A stretch of DNA of 64,000 nt from SHZI01 sp964417725 (GCA_964417725.1 CAYQIV010000008.1:53549-117548), one strand, 5' to 3'; counted from the stretch's first letter, positions 52,285-62,600 are shown. Translations and numbers: made by a program. Notes: generated from the sequence alone by a model not told the origin.

Positions 52285-52316
52285 TGGTGGTGGAACACGG
52301 AACCGAACCCGCGTCC
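52285..52316 (-). pseudogene. Decayed tmRNA (ssrA) 3' end, candidate left attachment site
   Basis: On the minus strand the 32 bases begin GGACGCGGGTTC and end CCACCA. The first 12 are the same as the T-arm start of E. coli tmRNA, and the distance from there to the terminal CCA is 32 bases in both. The 3' half of the T stem no longer pairs (CCGTG instead of CCCGC), so this copy is not functional. No tag-peptide frame or 5' half is present on either side. Islands that integrate into ssrA leave just such an orphan 3' end at one boundary. Confidence 0.5.
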
Positions 52317-52424
52317 GTAATCCGAGCCAGATAGTAACGCCTTGGCCTTGAGGGCGTGGATTCGACGATTTGGCCGTTCTTTTCTTCGCCCAGCCTCTGG
52401 CCTAGTTCGCAGTCATATTGTAAA

Positions 52425-52443
52425 CTTGGCAATTCTTGGCAAT
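52425..52443 (+). repeat. Ten-base-spaced direct repeat upstream of the HTH gene, possible operator
   Basis: CTTGGCAAT occurs at 52425-52433 and again at 52435-52443, a 10-base period that puts both copies on the same DNA face. It ends 30 bases before the HTH gene start and lies next to the AT-rich CATATTGTAAAC (52414-52425), which could hold the -10 box. Binding by the HTH protein is inference. Confidence 0.4.
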
Positions 52444-52473
52444 CCCTATCCATCATCGGCAAAGGCGATGACG

Positions 52474-52677
52474 ATGGCAGACCCGGAAGATGAAATCCTG
52501 ACCCTGGACGAGGTGGCCGCCTACTTGAAGGCTGGCAAGCGCACCGTCTACCGCCTCGCGGCCGAAGGCAAGCTTCCCGCTTTCAAGCTGGGCGGAACGT
52601 GGCGCTTCCGCCGCAGCGACCTGGATGAGTGGATTGTCGCCAATCTGACCAACAAAGATTCGGGGGCAAGCGACTGA
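52474..52677 (+). CDS. Excisionase/AlpA-like helix-turn-helix protein
   Basis: The 67-residue protein is a MerR-like winged HTH of the excisionase (HTH_17) family: LTLDEVAAYLKAGKRTVYRLAAEG, then AFKLGGTWRFRRSDLDEWI. Such proteins bind DNA as excision factors or transcriptional regulators, and they frequently head restriction-modification operons. The ATG at 52474 is preferred to 52468 because the AAAGG element is at a proper distance. The stop overlaps the start of the helicase (TGATG), so it is translated with the operon and may autoregulate it. Confidence 0.85.
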   Translation: MADPEDEILTLDEVAAYLKAGKRTVYRLAAEGKLPAFKLGGTWRFRRSDLDEWIVANLTNKDSGASD

Positions 52678-55600
52678 TGGAACTGATCGACAACATCAGC
52701 CGGTTGCTTGGCGACGATCTCAAGAAGACCCTCCGGCCAGGTTCGCGCCTGAAGGTTGCGGCCTCGTGCTTTTCGATGTACGCCTACGAGGCGCTGAAAG
52801 CCGAGCTGGAAAAGATCGACGGGCTGGACTTCATCTTCACCTCGCCCACCTTTGTTGCCAACGAGGTCACCGACAAGATTCGTAAAGAGCGAAAGGAATT
52901 CCACATCCCCAAGCTCGACCGGGAGCGCAGCCTCTACGGCAGCGAGTTTGAAATCCAACTGCGCAACAAGTTGACCCAGCGGGCGGTGGCCAAGGAGTGC
53001 GCGGAGTGGATACGGCGCAAGGCCAAATTCAAGAGCAACCGCACCAAAGCGCCGATGCAGCAGTTCGCCTGCGTGCAGGCTGGCGGCACCGACACGGCTT
53101 ACATGCCCTTGCACGGGTTCACCGCTGTCGATCTCGGGTACCAGCAAGGCAATGCGGTTTCCAACCTCGTCAACAAGATGGACGAGGCACCCTTTGCCGC
53201 CACGTACCTGAGCTTGTTCGATCAGATCTGGAACGACCCCGAAAAGCTGGAGGACGTGACAGCGCAGATTTGCGAGCACATCGCCTCGGTTTACCAAGAG
53301 AACTCACCCGAGAGCATCTACTTCCTGATGCTCTACAACATCTTCAACGAGTTCCTAGACGACATCGACGAAGACGTCCTGCCCAACGACCGCACGGGCT
53401 ACCAGGACACCCTGATCTGGAACAAGCTGTTCAACTACCAGAAGGATGCTGCCACTGGGATCATCAACAAGCTGGAAACCTACAGCGGTTGCATCCTTGC
53501 CGACAGCGTCGGCTTGGGCAAGACCTTCACCGCGCTGGCCGTCATCAAGTATTATGAGCTGCGCAACCGGTCAGTGCTGGTGCTCTGCCCCAAGAAGCTG
53601 GCGGATAACTGGCTGAACTACAACCGCAACCTCAAGACCAACATCTTCGCCCGCGACCGGTTCAACTACGACGTCCTCTGCCACACGGATCTGTCCCGCA
53701 CCAGCGGCGAGTCCTTCGGTACGCCGCTGAACCGAATCAACTGGGGCAACTACGACCTCGTCGTCATCGATGAGTCGCACAACTTCCGCAACAACGACGC
53801 CTACAAGGATAAGGAAACCCGCTACCAGAAGCTGATGCGCAAGGTGATCCAAGAAGGGGTCAAGACCAAGGTGCTGATGTTGTCGGCCACGCCAGTCAAC
53901 AACCGCTTTACTGACTTGCGCAACCAACTGGCCCTGGCCTACGAAGGCGACTCAGAAAACCTCACAAAAAAGTTGCGCACGGACAGAAGCGTTGAGGAGA
54001 TTTTCCGAGGCGCACAAGCAGCCTTCAATGCCTGGTCGAAGCTCCCCCCGGAAGAACGTACCGCGCGTGCGATCCTCGACTCACTGGACTTCGACTTCTT
54101 CGAGCTGCTCGACAGCGTCACCATCGCACGCTCGCGTAAACACATCCAGACCTTCTACGACACCAAGGACATCGGTCAATTTCCGGAGCGCCGCAAACCG
54201 CTGTCGTTTCACTGCCCGTTGACCGAGCGGTCGGACGTGTTGGGCTTCAACGAAATTTTCGAGCAACTCTCACTGCTCAAGCTGGCCGTTTATGCGCCCA
54301 TCAGCTACATCCTGCCCAGCCGTCTGAAGAAGTACGAGGAGATCTACGACACCAAGGTCGGCGGCAAGGGCACGCTGCGCCAAGCCGACCGCGAAAAGAG
54401 CCTGCAGGCCCTGATGACTGTCAACCTGCTCAAACGGCTTGAAAGTTCGGTGCAGTCGTTCCGGCTTACGCTGCAATCGCTGCGAGCCAACATTGATACC
54501 ACCCTCGCCAAAATCGCCGCGTTCAATCAATCCGGCGGCGCGGTCACGGTGGGCGACCTCACGGAAGTGCTGGAAGGGCTGGATGCAGAGGACGATGAAC
54601 TGCCAATGCCCGGCGACGAGGGCGGCGAGATCGGCAGCAAGATCAAGATCAGCCTCGCCGATATGGACCTGCCGTCTTGGGAACACGAACTCAAAGCTGA
54701 CTTGCAGATTATCGACGCCTTGCTGGCTTCGATGAACAAGATCACGCCGCAGGACGACGCAAAGTTGCAGCACCTCAAAGCGCACGTGCTCGGCAAGATT
54801 GCAAACCCAATCAACCCCGGCAACAGGAAGGTGCTGATCTTCACTGCCTTTGCCGACACGGCGGACTACCTCTACGCCAACCTCGCGCCCGAGCTGCTGG
54901 CTACGCTCGCCATCCACACGGCCAAGGTCACCGGAAAGGGGGCACCGCAGTCCACCATCAAGAGCAAAACTCAGAAGCGCCTCTATGACTTCCAGGAGCT
55001 GCTCACCCTGTTTTCCCCTCGCTCTAAAGAGAAGGCGGTGGTCCTGCCGGACGAGCCGCACGAGGTGGATCTGCTGATCGGCACCGATTGCATCTCCGAA
55101 GGCCAAAACCTGCAGGACTGCGACTACCTGATCAACTACGACATCCACTGGAACCCAGTACGCATCATCCAGCGCTTTGGCCGGATAGATCGCATTGGCT
55201 CGCCCAACAGCAGCATCCAGCTGGTCAACTACTGGCCCGACATTTCGCTCGACGAGTACATCAACCTCAAGGAGCGCGTCGAGAGCCGAATGATGATCGC
55301 CGACGTCACCGCGACGGGTGACGACAACGTGCTGTCTGCGCAGGCCAACGACGTGTCGTACCGCAAGGAGCAACTGCGTCGCCTGCAGGAGGAAGTCATC
55401 GAGCTGGAGGACTTGAAAACCGGTGTCTCCATCACCGACCTGGGCCTCAACGACTTTCGCATGGATTTGCTCAACTATGTCAAAACCCAGGGCGAACTGC
55501 GCAATGCACCCAACGGGATGCACGCCGTCGTGCCCGCCCAACCCGAGCTGGGCTTGCAGCCAGGTGTCATCTTCACGCTGCGCAATCGCAATGCCGGGAT

Positions 55601-55967
55601 CAACCTCAACCAGCACAACCGCCTGCATCCGTACTACCTCGTCTACATCAACCGCGAAGGCGAGGTCATTCATGACCACACCGAGGTGAAGCGCCTACTG
55701 GATCTGGTGCGTACCTGCTGCAAAGGCCAGGACAAACCCATCGTCGACGTGTGCCAGCGCTTCAATCAGGAAACGGCAGATGGCCGCCGGATGCAGCCCT
55801 ACTCTGATCTGTTGGGCAAGTCCATCCGTTCGATGATCGAGGTGAAGGAAGAAAAGGATTTGGACAGCCTGTTCAGCGGTGGCAAGACCACGGCACTGAC
55901 AGACACCATCTCCGGCCTGGACGATTTCGAACTCATCAGCTTCATCGTGATCCAGGGGGCTGGATGA
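52677..55967 (+). CDS. SNF2-like helicase with degenerate PLD-like N-terminal domain
   Basis: The 1096-residue protein has a superfamily II helicase core: Walker A ADSVGLGKTFTAL (Lys 282), DESH box VVIDESHNF (Asp 365), LMLSATPVNNR, and the C-terminal half with TDCISEGQNLQDCDYLINYD and QRFGRIDRIGS. The first 190 residues match the PLD-like N-terminal domain usual in this family, but the HxK catalytic motif is not visible; the aligned region reads MPLHGFTAVDLGYQQGN, without Lys. Helicases of this type are ATP-driven DNA translocases in restriction and phage-defence operons. The ATGA overlap with DUF4391 shows coupling. It may be a DNA-remodelling motor with lost nuclease activity. Confidence 0.88.
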   Translation: MELIDNISRLLGDDLKKTLRPGSRLKVAASCFSMYAYEALKAELEKIDGLDFIFTSPTFVANEVTDKIRKERKEFHIPKLDRERSLYGSEFEIQLRNKLTQRAVAKECAEWIRRKAKFKSNRTKAPMQQFACVQAGGTDTAYMPLHGFTAVDLGYQQGNAVSNLVNKMDEAPFAATYLSLFDQIWNDPEKLEDVTAQICEHIASVYQENSPESIYFLMLYNIFNEFLDDIDEDVLPNDRTGYQDTLIWNKLFNYQKDAATGIINKLETYSGCILADSVGLGKTFTALAVIKYYELRNRSVLVLCPKKLADNWLNYNRNLKTNIFARDRFNYDVLCHTDLSRTSGESFGTPLNRINWGNYDLVVIDESHNFRNNDAYKDKETRYQKLMRKVIQEGVKTKVLMLSATPVNNRFTDLRNQLALAYEGDSENLTKKLRTDRSVEEIFRGAQAAFNAWSKLPPEERTARAILDSLDFDFFELLDSVTIARSRKHIQTFYDTKDIGQFPERRKPLSFHCPLTERSDVLGFNEIFEQLSLLKLAVYAPISYILPSRLKKYEEIYDTKVGGKGTLRQADREKSLQALMTVNLLKRLESSVQSFRLTLQSLRANIDTTLAKIAAFNQSGGAVTVGDLTEVLEGLDAEDDELPMPGDEGGEIGSKIKISLADMDLPSWEHELKADLQIIDALLASMNKITPQDDAKLQHLKAHVLGKIANPINPGNRKVLIFTAFADTADYLYANLAPELLATLAIHTAKVTGKGAPQSTIKSKTQKRLYDFQELLTLFSPRSKEKAVVLPDEPHEVDLLIGTDCISEGQNLQDCDYLINYDIHWNPVRIIQRFGRIDRIGSPNSSIQLVNYWPDISLDEYINLKERVESRMMIADVTATGDDNVLSAQANDVSYRKEQLRRLQEEVIELEDLKTGVSITDLGLNDFRMDLLNYVKTQGELRNAPNGMHAVVPAQPELGLQPGVIFTLRNRNAGINLNQHNRLHPYYLVYINREGEVIHDHTEVKRLLDLVRTCCKGQDKPIVDVCQRFNQETADGRRMQPYSDLLGKSIRSMIEVKEEKDLDSLFSGGKTTALTDTISGLDDFELISFIVIQGAG

Positions 55968-56638
55968 GTGCCTTGTTTGCCTACCCCAAGCAAGCGGCTT
56001 TCGGGCGCGTGCTGCCAAAGAACAAAATCTATGAGCACAGCGGGGCCAACACACGGCTACAACGACTGTTCGTTGAGCAGGTCGAGCAGATCGTCTGGCA
56101 ATACAAGCTCGCCCCAGAGACGATCAACCTGCCTGCGCGGCCCGGTGTGCCGGAAATCCAGGTCTTCAGCATCCAGCTCAAGTCCGCCGAGCTGCACGAA
56201 GACGTGCTCCGCTGCATTGATGGCGCGGTGAAGTTCCCGATCCTGTTTGAACTACACCAAGGCCAGGGCGATCAGGCGAAAACGCAGGTAGTGGCGGCTT
56301 ACAAGCGCCCGAGCGAAGTCGACGCCAGTCGTTGGGTGCTGTCCAGCTACTTCACCAGCGATTGGATGCCAGCGGCAACTGCCCGCACGGCTATGCCGCT
56401 GGCCCTCGACATGGCCCACCTGTACGCCGCTCTGCTGCAAGGCCTAATGCCGCTGCCAGCACGCCCGCAGGAGACCTTGCCCGACTGGATTGCGCGTATC
56501 GAGCAGGCGAAAGCCAAGCGCCGTGAAGTCGAGAAGATCCAGGCAAAGCTGGCCAAGGAAAAGCAATTCAACCGCAAGGTCGAGATCAACGCGACCTTGC
56601 GGCAACTGAAATCTGAACTTGAACAATTGAGCCGCTGA
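55964..56638 (+). CDS. DUF4391 protein
   Basis: The 224-residue protein has the DUF4391 pattern: FGRVLPKNKIYEHSGANTRLQRLFVEQVEQIVWQYKLAPETINLP at the start, a core with VFSIQLKSAELHEDVLRCIDGAVKFPILFEL, and a C-terminal coiled coil (residues about 170-224). DUF4391 is consistently found between an SNF2-like helicase and a type III-like Mod gene; its function is unknown, and a structural or bridging role is plausible from the coiled coil. It begins inside the helicase stop. Confidence 0.85.
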   Translation: MSALFAYPKQAAFGRVLPKNKIYEHSGANTRLQRLFVEQVEQIVWQYKLAPETINLPARPGVPEIQVFSIQLKSAELHEDVLRCIDGAVKFPILFELHQGQGDQAKTQVVAAYKRPSEVDASRWVLSSYFTSDWMPAATARTAMPLALDMAHLYAALLQGLMPLPARPQETLPDWIARIEQAKAKRREVEKIQAKLAKEKQFNRKVEINATLRQLKSELEQLSR

Positions 56639-56676
56639 ACCCTGATATCGGAAAGACAGCGGCCGGAGAAATGAAT

Positions 56677-58605
56677 ATGGACAAACTGAAAATGCACTCG
56701 CCCAACCTCACGCAGGACAACATTGCCCGCATTCGCGAGCTGTTTCCTGGCTGTGTGACCGAAGCCAGGGGGGAAGACGGCCGCGTAAAGCTGGCAGTGG
56801 ATTTTGACCTGCTGCGACAGGAACTTTCCGAGTCGATTGTGGAAGGTCCGCAGGAACGTTATCACCTGAACTGGCCGGGAAAGCGCGAGGCCTTGCTGAC
56901 TGCCAATGCGCCGATTGCCAAGACGCTGCGGCCTTGTCGGGCAGAGAGTGTGGACTTCGATACGACGAAAAACCTGTTCATCGAAGGCGACAACCTTGAC
57001 GCGCTCAAGCTGCTGCAGGAAACCTACCTCGGCAAGGTGAAGATGATCTACATCGACCCACCGTACAACACTGGGAATGACTTTATTTATGAGGACGATT
57101 TTTCCGAAACCGCAGAGGATTTTCTAAGGAGGTCCAACCAGAAGGATGACAAGGGCAATCGGCTGATCGCTAACCCCGAAACCAATGGCCGGTTCCATTC
57201 GGACTGGCTGTCGATGATTTATCCACGTATGAAGCTTGCCAGGACCCTTCTCGCAGATGATGGCCTGCTCTTCATCAGCATCGGAGAGCAGGAGGTCGAC
57301 AACCTGCTGCGGCTGACCAAGGAGGTCTTCGGCGAAGAAAACTTTGTCACGACCTTCCTGCGCCAGCGCAAGAAAAAGCCGTCGTTCCTGCACGCCAATG
57401 TCGGCTCGATGTTCGAGTACGTGGTTTGCGTAGCGCGGAACCGAGCCTTCGCCCCACCCTTCTCGGTCGATGTCACAACCGTCGGGAAAAAGTATCCGGT
57501 TAACAACGCCGGCAACTCGTTGGGGACGCTCGTCTTTCCTGCGGGGGCCGTACAGTTCGTGCAAAAAAATGCTGTCTACGAACCTCAAGACATGAGTGAG
57601 GGAAACATCGTAACTCGGCTGCTCGACAAGGTCGTCGTAGCCGATCACCGCAACGTCGATGCTTTTCGGCTGGAGGGCGAATTCAGATACAGCCAGAGCC
57701 GGCTCGACGAGATCGTTCGAGCTGGCGAGGTAATCACGATTTCAAAGGCGCCGTTCAGGCCTAACCACGTCAAGGCAGGAGGTGAGGTCAAGAAAATGCA
57801 CAACCTCCTGACACCGGAAACGTATCAAGCCGGCACAAACGAAGATGCAACTGCGGAGCTGGAAAGCCTTTTTGGAGCGCCCCTGTTCGACAACCCTAAG
57901 CCCTCGAGCCTCATCCGGGTGCTGTGTCGCGCTGTCACCTACGATGATCCGGATGCATTGGTTATGGATTTCTTCTGTGGCTCGGGTTCGACCGCAGATG
58001 CTGTAATACAGTTGAACGCCGAAGACGGCGGCAACCGCAGGTTCATCATGGTCCAGCTACCCGAGCCGTGCGAGACGAACTCGGACGCTTCCAAGGCCGG
58101 TTATCACACCATCGCTGAGATCAGCAAGGAACGCATTCGCCGCGCCGGCAAGCGGGCCCTGGAAAGACAGTGCCATGAAGATTGGAGCAAGGACGTTGGC
58201 TTTCGTGTGCTCAAGATTGATACGTCGAATATGGCCGACGTCTACTACCAACCAGACGCCCTGGATAAGGCAAATCTTGACCTGCTCGTCGAAAACATCA
58301 AACCCGACCGCACGCCCGAGGACCTGCTTTTCCAGGTGATGCTGGATTGGGGGCTGGACCTCTCCCTGCCCGTCGAGATAAAGATTATTCAGGGCAAGGA
58401 CGTTTATTTCGTCGATGGCGATGCGCTGGCCTGCTGCTTCGACAACGATGGTGGCGTCGACGAGTCTTTCATCAAGGAACTAGCGGCCTACAAGCCACTG
58501 CGCGCTGTCTGTCGCGATTCCGGCCTAAGGAGCAGTGCCGTGAGGATCAACATTGAGCAGATCTTCAGGCTGCTGTCGCCAAGTACGGAGATCAAGGTAC
58601 TGTGA
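56677..58605 (+). CDS. Type III-like site-specific adenine DNA methyltransferase (Mod)
   Basis: The roughly 640-residue methyltransferase has the beta-class order: DPPY motif IDPPYNTGND (near residue 127) before the SAM motif VMDFFCGSGSTADAV (near 431). It therefore likely makes N6-methyladenine. GDNLDALKLLQETYLGKV precedes the DPPY motif as in Mod subunits of type III systems. The central 200 residues carry the target-recognition region, which fixes the sequence specificity and cannot be predicted. GGAG is placed 8 nt before the ATG at 56677; the first ATG at 56671 is only 2 nt from it. The stop overlaps the PLD gene (GTGA). Confidence 0.92.
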   Translation: MDKLKMHSPNLTQDNIARIRELFPGCVTEARGEDGRVKLAVDFDLLRQELSESIVEGPQERYHLNWPGKREALLTANAPIAKTLRPCRAESVDFDTTKNLFIEGDNLDALKLLQETYLGKVKMIYIDPPYNTGNDFIYEDDFSETAEDFLRRSNQKDDKGNRLIANPETNGRFHSDWLSMIYPRMKLARTLLADDGLLFISIGEQEVDNLLRLTKEVFGEENFVTTFLRQRKKKPSFLHANVGSMFEYVVCVARNRAFAPPFSVDVTTVGKKYPVNNAGNSLGTLVFPAGAVQFVQKNAVYEPQDMSEGNIVTRLLDKVVVADHRNVDAFRLEGEFRYSQSRLDEIVRAGEVITISKAPFRPNHVKAGGEVKKMHNLLTPETYQAGTNEDATAELESLFGAPLFDNPKPSSLIRVLCRAVTYDDPDALVMDFFCGSGSTADAVIQLNAEDGGNRRFIMVQLPEPCETNSDASKAGYHTIAEISKERIRRAGKRALERQCHEDWSKDVGFRVLKIDTSNMADVYYQPDALDKANLDLLVENIKPDRTPEDLLFQVMLDWGLDLSLPVEIKIIQGKDVYFVDGDALACCFDNDGGVDESFIKELAAYKPLRAVCRDSGLRSSAVRINIEQIFRLLSPSTEIKVL

Positions 58606-59651
58606 GCCAAGTCCCTAAAACATCGGCGGCCCTGTCGCGGACGGCACCAACCATGCGGGCCGCCGCATGGGCCGTAACCGACTTTCTTGCTGCTGCCGAG
58701 CATATGTGCGAGACCGACAAACAGGCCCTTCAGCTGAGGCTGTACTTCTATGCAGCCACAGAATCGGGATGGAAGCGGATTCGAAAGAGCATCCTAAATT
58801 GGCGCAAGTCGCGGGACGGCCGAGCTGTCACGGCCTACATCGGAACTGACCACGCACTGACTGACGTAGCAGCCCTCGAAGCCATGCAGGACGAAGGAAT
58901 CGAAGTTCGCTTGATGCGCCACTACAAAGGCATCTTCCATCCCAAGGTCATCTGGTTCGTCGGCAAGGCTGGTAGCACCATTCTGGCAGGGAGCAACAAC
59001 CTGACCGAAGACGGTCTGAGGAATAACATCGAGTTCGCAACCGTCACGACGTTGACCCATGTCGATGCCCATCTGCAAACATGGCATGACGAAATCCACA
59101 AGGCCAGCGATCCTGTCACGGCAGCGCTTATCAAGAGCTATGCGAAGGAGAAGGAAAAGTACGGACAGCGACGGGCGACATCGGGCCTGGGCGGAGATTT
59201 CACTTGGTCGAAGCGTACAAGCGGTGCTTCGGCCAAGAGGTCCAATGCGAAGGCCAATGCGGCTGGCGGGCCGAGGGGCTCCAGATTGATCCTCGAAGTC
59301 ATGCCCAGAGAGACAAGCGAGGAAGGACGTCAGGTCCAGATACCGTTGGACGCCGCGCGGAGATTCTTTGGGCTGGGTAATCCGGTCGGAAGTAGCATCA
59401 ACCTCGACTTGAATAACGTCGACACCCAGGAATCGCGCACGCTAGTTTTTACGCTCAACCGTAACGCTACCGCTCGCCTGTCGATCCGCGAACTCGAATA
59501 CGGCAGTCGTCCTTGTGTTCTCATCTTTACCAAGCGGGGACGCAGGAAATTCGACTTCGAACTGGTCCGTCGAGCAATCGATCCGAGTCGATACGACGCA
59601 CTGATCGCCGAGTGTAAACAGGTGCCACCGGCTCGGCGTTGGAAGTTGTGA
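58602..59651 (+). CDS. PLD-family nuclease with possible B3-like DNA-binding domain
   Basis: The 349-residue protein has one complete phospholipase-D nuclease motif: FHPKVIWF (His 113, Lys 115), then GSNNLTEDGLRNNIEFA. The C-terminal half, including GRQVQIPLDAARRFFGL and RTLVFTLNRNATARLSI, resembles the B3-like DNA-binding domain of BfiI-type enzymes; this part is inferred. NgoFVII/BfiI-like restriction nucleases have the same order. It begins with GTG inside the mod stop, so it is coupled to Mod. Compared with a plain type III operon, it is an extra nuclease inserted between mod and res. Confidence 0.75.
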   Translation: MSQVPKTSAALSRTAPTMRAAAWAVTDFLAAAEHMCETDKQALQLRLYFYAATESGWKRIRKSILNWRKSRDGRAVTAYIGTDHALTDVAALEAMQDEGIEVRLMRHYKGIFHPKVIWFVGKAGSTILAGSNNLTEDGLRNNIEFATVTTLTHVDAHLQTWHDEIHKASDPVTAALIKSYAKEKEKYGQRRATSGLGGDFTWSKRTSGASAKRSNAKANAAGGPRGSRLILEVMPRETSEEGRQVQIPLDAARRFFGLGNPVGSSINLDLNNVDTQESRTLVFTLNRNATARLSIRELEYGSRPCVLIFTKRGRRKFDFELVRRAIDPSRYDALIAECKQVPPARRWKL

Positions 59652-59673
59652 TTCGCTGTCCCAGGGAAAAACC

Positions 59674-62600
59674 ATGAAACTGAAGTTCAAAACACAGGCC
59701 TACCAGACAGCAGCGGTACAGGCGGTCATCGAATGCTTCAAGGGCCAGCCCTTGGCATCCGCTGAAGCCATGAGTTATCGCATCGACCCCGGCAAGGCAA
59801 AGAGCAGAATGGAAAGCCTGTTTTCCGAGGCTGGTTTCAAGAACGCCGACCTTTCGCTGTCTGATTCGACCCTGCTCGCCAACATCCACGACGTACAACG
59901 AGCACAGAACCTGCCCCTGTCGGATACGCTGGTCAAGACCAAGGTGGCCAAGATCAATCTCGACATCGAGATGGAAACCGGCACGGGCAAGACCTATTGC
60001 TACATCAAAACCATTTTCGAGCTGAACAAGCAGTACGGCTGGAGCAAGTTCATCATCGTGGTGCCCAGCATTGCCATCCGTGAAGGTGTGGCCAAGTCAC
60101 TGCAGATCACCGCCGAGCATTTTCTGGAGACTTACCACAAGAAGGCGCGTTTCTTCATCTACAACTCGAAGCAGCTGCACCACTTGGAGAGTTTCTCGTC
60201 GGATGCGGGCATCAACGTGATGGTGATCAACGTGCAGGCCTTCAATGCGACAGGCAAAGACGCCCGCCGTATCTATGAAGAGCTGGACGACTTCCAGTCC
60301 CGCAAGCCCATCGATGTGATCAGCGCCAACCGCCCCATCCTGATCCTGGATGAACCGCAGAAGATGGAAGGCGGCAAGACGCTCGACTCGCTGGTTAATT
60401 TCAAGCCATTGATGGTGCTACGCTACTCGGCCACCCACAAGACCACGCACAACAAGATTTACCGCCTCGATGCGCTGGACGCCTACAACCAGAAGCTGGT
60501 GAAAAAAATTGCCGTGCGCGGCATCGCGGTCAAGGGATTGGCGGGCACGGCGGGCTATCTGTACCTGCAATCCATCGAGATCTCGAGCAAGAAGCCTCCA
60601 GAGGCGCGTGTGGAGTTCGAGCAGAAACTGGCGGGCGGCAACATCAAGCGGGTGGTCAGGAAGCTCTCCAAAGGCGACAACCTGTTCGACCTATCGAATG
60701 GCCTGGATCAGTATCGTAATGGTTATGTGGTATCCGACATTAACGCCATTACGGACACCCTGAGCTTCACCAATGGTGTTGAGCTCAGCGTCGGGGATGC
60801 CACCGGTGATGTGACCGAGGCCGCGCTGCGCCGCATCCAGATCCGTGAGGCCATCAAGGCGCACTTCGACAAGGAACAGGCGCTGTTCCAGCAGGGTGTG
60901 AAGGTGCTCACGCTCTTCTTCATCGACGAAGTGGTCAAGTACCGCGACTACTCGCAGCCCGACGAAAAAGGCGAGTACGCCCGCATCTTCGAGGAGGAGT
61001 ACCAGCTCTACCTTAACGAGGTGCTGGATCTGGATGAGACGCCGTACATCAAGTACCTAAAGGGCATTTCTGTCGACAAGACTCACAGCGGCTATTTCTC
61101 CATCGACAAGAAGAGCAAACGGCTGGCCGACCCCACGGTCGCGGCGCGTGGCGAGAACGCAGGACTTTCTGACGACGTGGACGCCTACGACCTGATCCTG
61201 AAGGACAAGGAGCGGCTGCTGTCATTCACCGAGCCGGTGCGCTTCATCTTCTCGCACTCGGCCCTGCGCGAAGGCTGGGACAACCCGAACGTGTTTGTGA
61301 TCTGCGCGCTCAAGCACAGTGACAACACGATTTCACGCCGCCAAGAAGTTGGGCGGGGTTTGCGCTTGTCGGTCAACCAGCACGGCGACCGCATGGATCA
61401 TCCGTCCACGGTTCACGACATCAACGTGCTGACTGTGGTGGCCAGCGAGAGCTACAAGGACTTCGTTGCGGCGCTGCAAAAAGACATCAGCGAGTCGCTG
61501 TCGGCCCGTCCGCGCTTGGCGAACGAGGCGTACTTCACCGGCAAAGTGCTGAAGACGGCGACTGGCGATGTCGAGATCACCCCGCAGCTCGCTAAGCAGA
61601 TCTACAAGTACCTGCTCAAGCATGACTACACCGACGACGCAGATCGCATCACCACCGCGTACCACGAGGCCAAGAAAGACGGCGCGCTGGCTGCGCTGCC
61701 CCCCGAGTTGGCACCACATGCCGAGCAGGTGTTCAAACTGATTGACAGTGTCTTCAGCGAGAGCCAGTTGCCCGAAATTGGTGACGACCGCAAGCCCAAG
61801 AAGAATCCGTTGAACGCCAACTTTGAGAAGCAGGAGTTCAAGGAGCTCTGGAATCGGATCAATCGCAAGGCGGCATACAGCGTCGACTTCGACTCCGACG
61901 AACTGGTGCAGAAAGCGGTCAAGGAGTTGGATGCCAGCCTGCGCGTCACACCGCTGCAATACATCATCGAGCAGGGTGAGCAGGCCGCTGCCGTGACCTA
62001 TGACGGTATCAAGACGGGCAATTCGTTCGAGTTGAAGGTTTCTGAGACGGAAACTAACCGCGCCTCGATTCATTCAGCGGTCAAGTACGACCTGATCGGC
62101 AAGCTTGCTGAAGGCACTCAGCTGACGCGACGCACGGTGGTAGAGATTCTCAAGGGGCTCAATGTCGCCGTATTCGCTCAGTTCAAGACCAACCCAGAGA
62201 GCTTCATTGCTGAGGCGATTCGCCTGATCAACGAGCAGAAGGCAACCGTCATCATCGAGCACCTGGCCTACGATCCGGTCGAGGACAAGTTCGATCTGGA
62301 CATCTTCACTGCCGGGCAGACCAAGCAGGACTTCAGCAACGCAGTCAAGACGCCCAGGCACCACATCTACGACTTTGTGCTGCCTGATTCAGGCTCGAAG
62401 CCGGAGCGTGATTTTGCAGAGGCGTTGGAATCAAGCGCTGAAGTAGTGGTGTACGCCAAGCTGCCGCGTGGTTTTCTGATCCCAACCCCGGTCGGTGACT
62501 ACAACCCCGACTGGGCCATCTCGTTCAAGGAAGGCGCGGTGAAGCACATCTACTTCGTCGCAGAAACCAAAGGATCGATGTCCTCGATGGATCTGCGCGA

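Noticed and set aside
52285..52400. Complete tRNA or tmRNA gene
   Set aside because: Only the last 32 bases of a tmRNA-like 3' end are present; no acceptor 5' strand, D or anticodon arm, or tag-peptide frame could be found on either strand.
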